Below, one piece after another: positions 33,282 through 43,352 of a DNA stretch of 64,000 nucleotides; the first letter of the stretch is position 1; every line of letters starts with the position of its first letter. The position numbers and the translations under genes were made by a program. Under the pieces are notes generated by a model, which saw only the letters and a list, made by a program, of their open reading frames with translations, had not been told where the DNA came from and searched no databases. This stretch comes from Chiridota heheva (Eukaryota; Echinodermata; Holothuroidea; Apodida; Chiridotidae): the NCBI GenBank assembly GCA_020152595.1, contig JAIGNY010001257.1, positions 914,975 to 978,974 on the forward strand. The letters are read 5' to 3'.

Positions 33282-34684
33282 TTTGGACAAAGATTCACAA
33301 AGGCACTAAATCTTGCATTCCATTGCGGTGAAGAGCGAGGGCGAGTGGGGGTGGGGACGGGGTTCGGGGGAAATGACTTCATTAGAGGACCCACCGTCCC
33401 AGTTGCATGCTTTCTTCCCGGTTGGGATGTTAAATTAAGAAATTATTAAAATAAAATAATTATTTAAATTATTAAATAAAACTTATTGGCAAATGTGGTA
33501 ATATTGGGCAAAATTTTCCCAAATATTGAAGAACATTTTCCCAATGGAAACTAATTATACTAGTGCAATTTTTCCACTTGCAAAGAAGAAATTGGGGATT
33601 CTTGCCCTCTTCCACTATATATGCCATATAAAAAGCAAGAGTCAATTTCTACTCGTTCAATGGCTAGTGTTTGAGCAGGGTACTGGCACTTCAGTGTTTA
33701 GTAAACAGCCATTGTTTACGTAATGCAAATTAAGGTAACTTGATAATAATCATTATCACATTTGGAAAAGATTAAAATATTAATGTCTGGGTCGTATGCA
33801 GGTGATCTTTACAAAAGTAGCAGAAAAGGCAAAGGCATATTTGTAAATCACCAGGTAAGTGCGCCATGTATAGTATGGTATCTTCAGATGTTTTCTTAGA
33901 AAAGATGAACGTGTTTTCTCAAGGATACCCAACTCATTCATGGCGGCTTGCCATAAGGGCAAGGGGAGCACTCCCCCTTCCTCAGATTTGATAATCATTT
34001 AATAAAAATATGTTTGAATTATATGTTTAGTTAGTTTGTTAACAAGATGGGTATTTTTGCCCGCCTTCCCTCCCCACACCATGGTTTGCCCCTTTAACTA
34101 TAACCTTTTACATCCGCCACTGAACCCATTCAAATGGATGTGGAGTCGAGTGTAGCATGGAGCTTCAGTACTAGCTATTGAGCTCGTTTTGTTTTATGGA
34201 AACAAACATTGCCAAAGAAAGTAACGAAAGGTTGAGGATAATTTATCAGATAGTGAGACACGGGGGGTCGACAAATAACATCCCGTCTCATTCCAAAGCA
34301 ACCCCACACAAAATCACGTTTTCACCCGTGGTGTAGCTTACCTGAAAGAATGAATGTTACTTACCGATTGCACCAACAGAGCGAACTGTTTCCTAAAATC
34401 ATCCTGATCTAAAGGACCAACATACAGATATACATGACATAAACAGACAAATGGACTAATAAAAACAAATAATAAAATTAATCTCCTTGGTGTAAATGAA
34501 AATGAACAAAACAATTAAGAAAGCATTCAAATTTTTTATTCCATTAAAGACATATTAAAATTTGGCATCTTTGTCAGTTTGTGTAGAAACGACTGAAACC
34601 AGACTAGTCTTTATGTATTCTATCATATTTTGTCCTGCGATGTTGTGGCTTAAAAACCGTTGGCTGTTGGATATGTCAGGAGTA
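32832..34684. repeat. Direct repeat flanking element B, left copy
   Basis: About 1.85 kb, closely matching 52484-54367 in the same orientation: both run from TTGTTGAAGAAATTG through ATTAGAGGACCCACCGTCC to GGCTGTTGGATATGTCAGGA. It overlaps the end of segmental-duplication unit 2. No coding capacity. Confidence 0.9.
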
Positions 34685-34929
34685 GTAAGGGTATATATGT
34701 TCCGTAAAGCGATGGAAACCCCGTTCAAGTATGTTAATAGGCAATATTATGTAGTGTAAACGAGGATATTTTGGACGGTTTTCGTAATTATTTCGCATTG
34801 CAGAAAAAGCGGGCATTTTTTTCTTTTTTTTTTAACTGTGTAGTTCAATGGGATTGTTTTCATTTTTTTAAGCGTGTAATGGATACAAAAAGCAGTGATA
34901 TAAAAAGAAACAAATTTGATGAAAATTTA

Positions 34930-35196
34930 CACACTTAAGGCAATGAGAAATTATCGGGAAAATGACAGTCATTTTTCGGACTGTCGTTTTTTCGACAAAA
35001 GTTGGACTCGTTTTTTCATGGTAAAAACGACACACTTAAGACAATGGAAAAAATCGAAAAAATGGCAAAATTCAAAGTAGACTGCAATTTTTCGATTTTC
35101 TCCATTGCCATAAGTGTATCGTTTTGCAATGAAAAAACGAGTCCAAAAAATGACTGTCATTTCCCCGATAATTTCTCATTGCCTTAAGTGTGTCAA
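34930..35196. repeat. Large inverted repeat (fold-back), ~267 bp
   Basis: The arms start with ACACACTTAAGGCAATGAG and end with its complement; inner parts pair through ATGACAGTCATTTTT, GGACTCGTTTTTTCAT and AATGGA(A/G)AAAATCGAAAA. The left arm has an extra 27-base segment. Centre near 35070. Likely a MITE or hairpin. Confidence 0.85.
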
Positions 35197-35396
35197 TTTT
35201 ATCATCAAAAAACGGGTCCAAATTGAAAAAAAGTGCGAAAAAAATTGGCAAAAAAAAAAAAAGACTTTTGACTCAAAAAATCGAAAGAAAAAAAAATCTT
35301 TTTTTCATTTGGACGTTTTTTTATGGTTAGGTTTTTCTTTTCATCAAACCAAGACCGATAGCTTAGCTTTTCGGAAAGTATCACAAAGTCTGTTCC

Positions 35397-35460
35397 TGAT
35401 GGTAGAGGTGTTGGTGGTGGTGGTGGGGTGGTGTTGGTGGTGGTGGTGATGGTAGTGGAG
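35397..35460. repeat. GGTGGT microsatellite
   Basis: Imperfect (GGT)n over about 60 bases. Open frames through it are artefacts. Confidence 0.85.
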
Positions 35461-35699
35461 GGTTGGAAAGAAAAAATGTATGACACATTGTTATTTTTTA
35501 CACGAAAAAACGGAAACGTGTGAGAAGTTTATTGAGGATATACTTGAACCCTCAAAATTAATACTAGTATATGTGTTATCGTGGCATGTTCTGTAAGTCT
35601 CTGCAGAGCTGTTCTCTTGTTATCGTGACATGTCTATAAGTCTCTGCAGGGCTGTTTTCTTGCGTTCACCGTTAGCCGCGTTATCTGATGGGGAAAAAG

Positions 35700-35709
35700 T
35701 ATATAAAAG
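35700..35709 (+). promoter_or_regulatory. TATA box at the left end of element B
   Basis: TATATAAAAG, immediately followed by TATAAAAA. It lies only 9 bases before the first ATG (35718), so if used, transcription would start inside the frame and a later start would be needed. Confidence 0.35.
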
Positions 35710-35717
35710 TATAAAAA

Positions 35718-36225
35718 ATGGAGGGGTTGATCGATATTGAACGAATATGCAAAACCTTTAAAAAAAGCGGGGAACGCGTTCGCCTGGTGCAATCAAACGT
35801 CGACGCCTGCTTAGGAAAAAATATAAAAGGCTCAGGGCAAAGGGGCGAGCACTTGAACGAATTAAGTCCGTGTTGTTTGCGACGATTGTTGATGTCATCG
35901 CTTTGCTTTGGCGTCTTTTGGATGCTAGTCATCGAAAGAGTCAAATATTGGCTGCTGTGGGGTGTTGGGTTTTGCCGTGGGTTATTGGAATTAGTTAATA
36001 TATCGGGTGACAATGGTATATAAGAGGCGGCGACGTAAACTACGTAAACGTAAAACTACTACAAAACGTTAAAAAGAAACGGTTTGTAGACCGTGTACGA
36101 GGGTGCGAGTTAAACTGTTAAACAGAGTGGTGGTTTGATTGGAATTGGGCCGCCGCGTTGACGGCTGCTAAATTTTTCCCACACTTATTCCGCTGATCGC
36201 TGGTGCTGTTAAAGGGAATTAGGGC
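35718..36225 (+). pseudogene. Possible PX-like basic protein of element B
   Basis: The open frame 35718-36023 starts with a charged helical segment. Further right, other frames encode a basic block (YKRRRRKLRKRK, 36016-36051) and QSGGLIGIG followed by a hydrophobic stretch (36120-36220). Basic middle plus GG-hydrophobic tail is the layout of the PX-type gene of element A. Several frame changes are needed and direct sequence identity is slight, so the assignment is tentative. Confidence 0.3.
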
Positions 36226-36730
36226 TCGAAGGGCAGCGCGGCGCAAATACATTAGACTTACTTGGGGTTATTACAGCGATTGGTGAGGAACCCCGTCCCC
36301 ACCCTCTACCTACCAATGGGAACCTTGATTGAGTTGAGTAATTTGGTAGCGGTTTTGGTGCAAGCGTTTTGTAGTATATTGGGAGTGTGATTAATACTGG
36401 CCAAATCCGGCCAAATCCGTGATATATGTTCATTCCAGTTTTATTTATTGGTCTTGCGATACCAACTGGTATTTTTATTCTGCGTCTGCCATGGTTAGTG
36501 ACGTTGTATTGTATGGACTGATATTAATTTGTGCACCTGGAGGTTTAGAATTGATAAATTACTAGCACATCCTTGTTCAAGAAAAAGCGGTTGAAACTAA
36601 ACATTGCGCTTTTGTGAAAAGGTAAGCAGCAAAAAACGAAACTAGAAATTGTTAGATTAAAACATTAAAATACATTAAAAACTCTTATGACTTGTTCTTA
36701 TGAATTGAAATTTGTTCATCCCTAGTAAGT
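36226..36730. other. No recognisable gene
   Basis: Within element B but without a recognised domain; may be decayed coding sequence or a spacer before the ATPase. Confidence 0.3.
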
Positions 36731-37909
36731 TGTTCAACCTGGTTAATTTCTGGGTCGACAAGTTTTGGGAAAACTTGTTTCGTCAAATGGTTATTGACTA
36801 ATGATTTTATCAAACTATCGGTTCAACACGTGCGGTGGTATTACGGGGTCAAACAGCCTCGGATGTTTAACCCTTACTCTACCGGCACTTTTTTGAAAAT
36901 GCGCTCGGGAGGCGGGGCCAAAGACGTGGCACCCAAAACGGCGATGATATCGCCGCGTCAAGGGTTAATCAAGGCGTGATTATTGAAGGGTCCTCTGTCT
37001 TCCAGCTTCCGCTTTCGGGACCCGCTGGGCCGCCCACCGGGATCATGCTGCCTGTATTTTCGGCTTGGCGCATATGTCGCGGGTCGATTAACCCTTACTC
37101 TACCGGCACTTTTTTGAAAATGCGCTCGGGAGGCGGGGCCAAAGACGTGGCACCCAAAACGGCGATGATATCGCCGCGTCAAGGGTTAATCAAGGCGTGA
37201 TTATTGAAGGGTCCTCTGTCTTCCAGGCAGAAAAGTCGGGCCCCTTCCGCTTTCGGGACCCGCTGGGCCGCCCACCGGGATCATGCTGCCTGTATTTTCG
37301 GCTTGGCGCATATGTCGCGGGCTGATTAACCCTTACTCTACCAGCACTGTTTTGAAAATGCGCTCGGGAGGCGGGGCCAAAGACGGGGCACCCAAAACGG
37401 CGATAATATCGCCGCGTGGTAGAGTAAGGGTTAATGATTTGGAAACCAAATTGCTTGAAAATGATATACAGGTTGAATTTGTTAAAGGTTTCCCGATACA
37501 AGTATACTCGAGGATATTAATGAAGAGAATGTCGTCGTTGTCCTTGATGATTTGCTTTGTGATTTGTCTAAAGAGATGGGGAAGGGGGGACTTGTCTTTT
37601 GATTGATGATCTTTTTACCAAGGATCTCATCATCTTAACATGTTGGTCATGTTGCTTGTACAGAATATGTTTTCTAAAGATTGTCAAACGATTAACCGAA
37701 ATGTCCAGTATATGGTGCGTTTGAAAATAATCGAGATGAAAAGATGGTCAGATGGGGAATTTTTTTGTGATTCTTAATGCATATAAAGAGGCGACAAAGG
37801 AGCCTTATGGGTACTTGCTGATCGATAATCGGCCGACACTTTAGACGACATTCGTTTGCGTTCGTCTGTATCGTGTGAACAGCCCTATAGTGTGCTTTAT
37901 AATGGATAG
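36731..37909 (+). pseudogene. Packaging ATPase of element B, split by MITE array
   Basis: The N-terminal piece (36731-36866) has a Walker A motif GSTSFGKT at 36752-36775. Reading is interrupted at 36867 by three TTAA-ended MITE units and resumes at about 37435. The second piece has Walker B-like VVVLDDLL (about 37531-37554), then FTKGSHHLNMLVM-like and LVQNMF motifs and an end LRSSVSCEQPYSVL at a stop in 37907-37909. Several frame changes and stops occur in 37590-37860. The motif order matches the intact ATPase of element A. Non-functional. Confidence 0.78.
36867..37434. mobile_element. Array of three piggyBac-like MITEs
   Basis: Units at 36867-36968, 37088-37189 and 37326-37434 each start TTAACCCTTACTCTACC and end AAGGGTTAA. 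The third has a perfect 13-base inverted repeat (CCCTTACTCTACC / GGTAGAGTAAGGG) just inside TTAA, the layout of piggyBac elements. Units 1 and 2 share a shortened right end. The spacers (36969-37087 and 37190-37325) are nearly identical except for a 17-base insert, so the array arose by tandem duplication of MITE plus spacer after insertion into the ATPase gene. Confidence 0.85.
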
Positions 37910-37911
37910 TG

Positions 37912-38149
37912 ATGGGCTTTCACGAAGGGTTTAATGAAGCTTTAGCCGTCGCTGTCAAAGAGGGTAAAAAGGCCATGTTTTGTTTGTTGACCAATGCGGG
38001 TGCAGATTTTTTTTCAAGTGGTTGACTCGGGCGTATTATTTCTTGGATCGCAAGAAAAACAAGAGGAGCGATTTTTTGATAAATACAAGAAGGTCTTAGA
38101 GGTGATTGGGGCAGTCACTGTATCTCTACCTGGTAAAAAAATAAGATAA
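37912..38149 (+). pseudogene. Small unrecognised gene of element B, frameshifted
   Basis: From ATG at 37912 the frame encodes a helical segment (FNEALAVAVKEGKKAM, LLTNAGADFF) that stops at 38023 after a T8 run. A second frame then continues with SGVLFLGSQEKQEERFFDKY and ends at 38147-38149. Total about 78 residues. No family recognised. The clean fit between the two parts across a homopolymer suggests a real small gene with one indel. Confidence 0.4.
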
Positions 38150-38216
38150 GTAAATTTAATTTCAAAGCCTAAGGCATGCAATTTTTTCGCTCTTTTGATA
38201 AAATAGTTTGAGCATT

Positions 38217-38893
38217 ATGCACAAATCATACATGATCCCCTTTACCCGTTTCGAGGGTATGATGGCTAATTTTGATTCGGTCAAGGGTTTAGAAAAACGT
38301 GTTTTAGAATTACATGAACAGGGCGCTTTTCTTTTGCAAAAGCTTCAACTCAAACCGTCCGATATGGATGCCATGATGTTGCAACAGAACAATAGAGAAT
38401 TGAATATGGCTACTGCACAAATGGCTATCAACCAGTCTGCTTTTCAGGCCGCTCTCGTGGTTGGGGCTGTACAGGACTTGGGTAAAACAGTGGATCAAGA
38501 GGCTGCTGCATTTAGTAACGCTTTAAAAGAATTTGGTGATGGTGGGGGTGAGGAAGAAGACGACCCGATTGTTCGTATGGAAACGCGCCGCAAGGCGGAA
38601 CAGATGGCCGGCTGGGCTAATAGTGTTAGATACGGCCCCATGATTAAACGAGCTGTGATGAGTTCGTGGGGTGCGTTAAAAAAACACAGCTCGTTTCTGA
38701 TAAGAGTAACGCGTTTGATAACATAAGGGGTACTAATATTATTGATCTGTATCAGGTGATTGTTAAAAGTGACGCGCGTTCATATTATCAGACTAAGGGT
38801 GCTGCTGCGTTTGCAGAGCAATGGGCGCGCTTAAATTTACCGGAGAACGTCATAAAAAAACGCGCATTTTTTGAGCGCTCTGGATGCTTATAA
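38217..38893 (+). pseudogene. PW-like protein of element B, frameshifted
   Basis: The first part (38217-38726) encodes a Met/Gln/Ala-rich, probably coiled-coil protein with an acidic patch (GGGEEEDDP). A frame change near 38690 leads to NIRGTNIIDLYQVIV, FAEQWARLNLPENVIKK, ending at 38893. This second block matches the conserved C-terminal block of the PW-type gene of element A (GSHMVDLVNDVV ... LNMPRELIGN), and both genes sit directly before the integrase. An upstream TTG is in frame, but 38217 is the first ATG. Function unknown. Confidence 0.6.
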
Positions 38894-39096
38894 AGTGACG
38901 AACAATTTAAAGGTTATAGTACACCTGTTCGTACACCCAGGAGTAAGAGTCTACCCAGGGTTAAAAGCCTTATAAGACGTTCGAGGAGTTGACTGATATG
39001 TTATAGAGATGAAGATCATTAGGTTGCGTGGATTGCTGAAAGACGTGCGTTGTACTTTTGCTTGTTGTGGGAGGTCGGTAGTGGTGGATAGAACAG

Positions 39097-40197
39097 ATGG
39101 AGTGGGACGAGAAAGTGGAGGAGGTCACCAATTGTTTTTATATTACGACGCTGCGCATCCCGCTGGTTACGGTTCGCAAGACAAACTGTACCCTGTACCA
39201 AGCGGTGAAGGTGTTGTTGCCGGATGTAAAAAAGGCCGAGACGGAGCGGTGGTTGAAAGCTCAGACGACTCATTCGTTGATGGTTCCAGCCAGGCGTAAA
39301 TTTAAACGGAATCGGATGTGAGCGTATGGGGTGGACAGTCACTGGCAATCGGATCTCGTCGATATTCTGAAAAATGCGAGTCGTAATAAAGGCTACAGGT
39401 ACATTATGACGGTGATTGATGTTTTTTTTCTTCTAAATACGCGTGGGCCGTACCTCTTAAAAATAAATCTAGTGTCGAGTTGTCTGCTGCGTGGAGCGAG
39501 GTTTTTGCAAAAGGGCGAGTGCCGATCAAGGTACCGATCAAGGTATCGAATTTATAATAGAAGAGTCAAGCAACTTTTTTCTGACGGGTATAAATTTCTT
39601 TAGTACGCAGAGCGAGCTTAAAGCGTCTGTAGTCAAACGGTTTAATCAGACATTGCGCGAAATTTTGGAGAAGGTTTTTGTTGCTTCGGGATCGATCCCG
39701 TGGGTCGATATCTTGTCGGACGTGCTCAAGGGGTATAACGGGCGCGAAAATAGTACCATCGGTCGTGCGCCCGATACTGTGACTAACGAGAACGAGTTGG
39801 AAGTTTATAATAAAGCGTTCCGACCTACAGATGGTGACGTGCGTTACAGGTTTGATGTTGGTAACCAGGTGCGAACTTCGACTTTGAAGGGGGTGTTTGA
39901 AAAGGGTTATAAACCGCGATGGAAAGAAGACATTTTCCAAATAACCAATGTTAAAATCAAAGAGCTGCAGCGTCCGCATTATTTGTTGGCAGATTTAAAT
40001 GGTGAAAAAGTCATGGGGAAATTTCACGAAGAGGAGTTGCAAAAGTTTACGCCGAAACTTTCCGGCAATTTTATCGGGTCGAAAAGGTTATTAAAACGCG
40101 GATGAGTAACGGACGGAAAGAGTCGTTGGTCAAATGGTCTGGGTACGACAACGAGTTCAATAGCTGGGTAACGGATTTGGTTGACGTTGGTGGGTAA
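39097..40197 (+). pseudogene. Integrase with chromodomain of element B, frameshifted, catalytic Glu lost
   Basis: Segments in three frames give YYDAAHPAGYG (39141), ARRKFKRNR (39290), SHWQSDLVDI with the first catalytic Asp (39337), TDQGIEF with the second (about 39530), and ASVVKRFNQTLR (about 39622) where the third catalytic residue, Glu in ASIVERFN of element A, is Lys. A chromodomain-like end (SLVKWSGYDNEFNSWV, about 40122-40170) stops at 40195-40197, four bases before the next ATG. Frame changes lie near 39150, 39430, 39500 and 40075. The ACCG-containing segment lies just upstream (39060-39098). Inactive. Confidence 0.88.
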
Positions 40198-40200
40198 AGG

Positions 40201-41026
40201 ATGTCGGTCGATAATGAATTTACATGGGTTTTACCGAGCAATGTGATAAGTGGTGGGGAGAGGTCAATACCGCGACAGCGTGGCGTCAAGAGTTGGTAGC
40301 GCCTCATATTTTTGATGGGATTGGTCGGTCTCGGTGTCGTTGTTGCTCTTACCAGACGATTGGGATGTAATGGGAAATTCGAAGGGGATTGCGTTTAGTT
40401 ACTAATTTAGTTAAGACAGGATGGTTATTTCGTTGCTGGTGAGATTACCAAATATTTTCTTTTTGCCCCTGCGCAAATTGGGGAGCAAAGAGTTGAAATC
40501 TCGTCTTTTTTGCGCCTGACGATCGCAAGTATTTTGATGTGGCAATTTCGAGCACGGAACGCGCAAAGATAACTATGAATTTGTTTCCCAATTTGACATG
40601 ATTACACTGGTGGTAAAGTGACAATGCTTCTTAAGGGTGCCTTGTTGCAGCATTTGGGGTTTAAACAATACGAATTGATATTTACTGCAAAGTTTGTGGC
40701 TGGGGTTGATCCGACTGACGTGACAGTGAAAAAACATTCACGGGGATAGGGTGGTCGAAACCGTTTGTGTTTGCCCAATTTGTATGTGTTATCAAACTTG
40801 GAAAAGGATAGTCTGGTTGGCGCAGGACGTCGAAAGTTGCTGGCATTTGTCGGTGTCAAAACGTGTAAATTTGGCTCACAGTATCGACCGACGACTATTT
40901 TGAAACGCGCTTTAGCAGTTTAGAAGCCAAATCTATCAGCGATATCGAAATCAAAATTGTCGACGCGGCAGACAGGGGATCAATTTGTTTGGCTCCACTG
41001 TGCTAACTTTAGATTTTCGACGTTTT
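40201..41026 (+). pseudogene. SJR penton-like capsid module 1 of element B
   Basis: Starts MSVDNEFTWVLPSN at 40201, comparable with MASFYVTLPSN of element A. In shifting frames come LLPDDWDV (about 40350-40370), LKGALLQHLGFKQYEL (40627-40674; LAEILGF in A), PNLYVLSNLEKDSLVG (about 40774-40821; HNLYVYCDIVE in A), VKTCKFG, and ISDIEIKIVDA ... TVLTLDFRRF (40936-41026), the final strands. At the end the frame runs without a stop into module 2. Several frame changes, so not translatable as it stands. Confidence 0.7.
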
Positions 41027-41739
41027 ATGGACTCTGTGCGTTATCTTGGAGTCACGTGGGCTGTAGGTAGTGGTGTCGACGGTGTCGTTCGCGGGGACGC
41101 CAACCAAAGTTTTTTACCATTGAAACTGGTACCGCTGGATATTAGACTGGGTGGTGATCGATGATACCAATTCTTGTACCACGTATGGTATTGAAACGCG
41201 TAATGTGTCGCGTTACAGAGTTTTCGATCCCCGGAATGTGTTCACGAAGGATAATACTGATGGCCCGAGCCGAGCCGATCGACAGCTACGCGATGTTTTT
41301 TACCCGCGGATTTTGTTTACAAGAGAAATTTGCGTAATATGTTCGTTTACAAAGGTCCCGTCGACATCACGTTCAAAGGCAGGATCGTGCCCGCCATAGG
41401 ATTTGAAGGGATTAGCGTCTTGTTAGAGGCTGGGGTGTGGAAGACGGCGACTTTTCCTTATTATGTCACCTAAATTGCATCAGGTGTATGTGTATTGCGA
41501 TTTTGTCGAACAAGGCTATATAGGCCGCACTCAAACGTCTTATCTTATGTTTACGGATGTTCGGTTTGGTTCTGTCACGTATTCTCCGAGTTTGATCACT
41601 AGGTCTGAGGTGATTAGGACAGATTTGACATCGGGGTTTTTCGATTTGAGAGACCAATACGGTGAACGTGTTATGTTCCAGTGTGGACGGGAAGTTATTT
41701 TACAATTGTTTTTAAACCAGAATGAGGGTCAATTGGGTG
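41027..41739 (+). pseudogene. SJR penton-like capsid module 2 of element B
   Basis: The N-terminal part is weakly conserved (VTWAVGSGVDG from about 41053, then frame changes near 41150 and 41330). The C-terminal part is clear: VDITFKGRIVPAIGFEG (about 41360-41410), PKLHQVYVYCDFVEQGYIGR (41469-41528; HNLYVYCDIVEAHAVGH in A), VRFGSVTYSPS, VIRTDLTSGFFDLRD and FQCGREVILQLFL (about 41671-41710). It corresponds residue-by-residue in order to the SJR protein of element A, yet differs from modules 1 and 3. The frame continues without a stop into module 3. Confidence 0.72.
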
Positions 41740-42484
41740 ATCGCCAGCAATGCTACCGGTGTAGTTCACCGTTCTTCGTCGGAAATTTTTTGAATTCTGA
41801 TTTTCGTTTGCCGGATGATAGAGAATGGGTGGTGTCCGTCGAGAGTTTGATTCTGCCTGATAAGTGGTATGTGGTTTCTCCGTTGAACAGCGGCTATTTT
41901 TTTAACGACGTGAATCACAGGTTATCTCTAAGTCATATTCTATTCACTTCTCGTGTCATAGACGGGAAATGGTATTTGGATTTGAGCCTGCGTAGCTCGT
42001 TGAAGGTTAACGATGGTGGCGAAAGTGTGACCTTCGCTGGCGCGGTGAGCATCCGATCACATTTTACGGAAATAGTGTTGTGGCATTTGGGTTTGCCCTC
42101 GCGCGGGTCACATTTCAGCCGAACGAGGTCGTTGAAGTCCCATGGCATGGTAGCGTAAATTCGTATGAAATCGGCGAAGAACGTGCATGTATTGTGATTT
42201 TATGAGGAGAATATGATAGCTGGTATCAAAGCAAAGTTGTTGTCTTATGCAGGTTGCGGTAGGAATGGTATAAATAGCAATGTTGCATTGCAAACTCGCT
42301 TAAAGTGCAGCGCAACGATTTGTCAGAGATTACTTTAGCTGTGTATGACGGGCGTGGTAACCCTGTAGATTTTATTTCAACGGGTGGTGGGATCATTGTT
42401 GGTTTAAGGTTTGAATCGGTGGACGGTGAAAGTCGGTCGGGCCAGTGTTCAGGGGGACATATCAGTATGGACGCGATCAGGTAG
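41740..42484 (+). pseudogene. SJR penton-like capsid module 3 of element B
   Basis: Starts in the same open frame as module 2's end and shows FRLPDDREWVVSVESLILPD (41803-41862), matching PITLEGQWEVGLAEIIFPHQ of element A, then KWYLDLSLRSSLKVND. After frame changes near 42150-42290 the final strands appear: LSEITLAVYDGRGNPVDF and GGGIIVGLRFESVDG (about 42320-42430), ending at a stop in 42482-42484. The region overlaps the start of the pVI-like gene. Confidence 0.7.
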
Positions 42485-43236
42485 GACCTGTGTTCCGTGG
42501 ATGTTTTTGGGTCAGTCGGGTGGGGCAGTGGGGCCGATGCATCCGTTTACATATTTACCAAGGGCGATGATGTTGTACAAGAATCAAACGGGGAGTGGGT
42601 GGGTGATGTGTTCAAAATGATTGGTGAAATGGTGGCACCAGCAATTACAAGTGGGGTGGCTGTCCCTTAATCGGCTGCACCAGCATTGCACGGCGGGTTT
42701 AGAAGCTGCAAGAGATGCCGTAACCAGGTTTGGCAGGGATGCGTTGTCTGCTGGAGCGTCGGTGGCTGGAAAGGCTTTGACAGGAGTCGTTAGCGGACGG
42801 GGGCTCCGTGTCTTTGCGTGATGTTGTTAGTCAGCAGGTTCAAAAAGCGAAGAACGACGCGCAGGTGATCATCAACAACAAATTGAACACGACTTTAGAA
42901 CAAGCTAAAAGGAAACTGGGCACGTTTAACATGGACATTCCTTCTTTGGCGGCAGCTAAAGCCTTGCAATGGAATACGAATGAGGATCTGAAGAAAAATA
43001 AGTAGAAGAAGAAGTCGATGACAAAGAAATGTACGGCGCCGGGTTCGCCAAACGTAAGAGGAAAGTCGTTACCAAACATAAGTCAAAAGCAAAGGGCAAA
43101 GCGAAACCGAAGTCCAAAGTATAAAACAAAAAAAACAAAAAAAGTTAAAGCCAAACCAAAACGGAAGGCGGTAAAGGGTAAACGGAAGACAAAGGCTAAA
43201 CCGAAGTCAAGAACCAAACCTAAAAGGAAGGCTTAA
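42456..43236 (+). pseudogene. pVI-like basic virion protein of element B, long Lys-rich tail
   Basis: The N-terminal motif QVGPVFRGC (about 42477-42503) parallels LPVFRGG of element A. Then come an amphipathic helix (AVTRFGRDALSAGASVAGKA, about 42720-42778; compare GKEALRTGVEIAGDV in A), a helical stretch with KLNTTLEQAKRKLGTF, and a tail almost entirely of Lys, Pro, Arg and Ala (43075-43236). It sits between SJR and MCP as in element A. Frame changes near 42500-42620, 42800 and 43010. The tail suggests nucleic-acid binding. Confidence 0.6.
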
Positions 43237-43307
43237 CCCAAAACAAGGGCCTCAAAGGTGACTATGACTCTGACCTAGCGCAAAGATATGATTAGGAAAT
43301 TGTTAGG

Positions 43308-43316
43308 TATATAAAT
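43308..43316 (+). promoter_or_regulatory. TATA box upstream of MCP paralogue 1
   Basis: TATATAAAT, 37 bases before the ATG at 43353. A pyrimidine run (T10) lies between. Confidence 0.5.
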
Positions 43317-43352
43317 TTAATTTTCATCTGTTTTTTTTTTATTATAGTGACG

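Noticed and set aside
35205-35486. 93-codon open frame on the minus strand with poly-Thr/Pro
   Set aside because: Arises from the (GGT)n microsatellite and A-rich sequence.
36794-37606. Several open frames over the MITE array on both strands
   Set aside because: They read through repeated MITE units and spacers; the only coding signal is the split ATPase.
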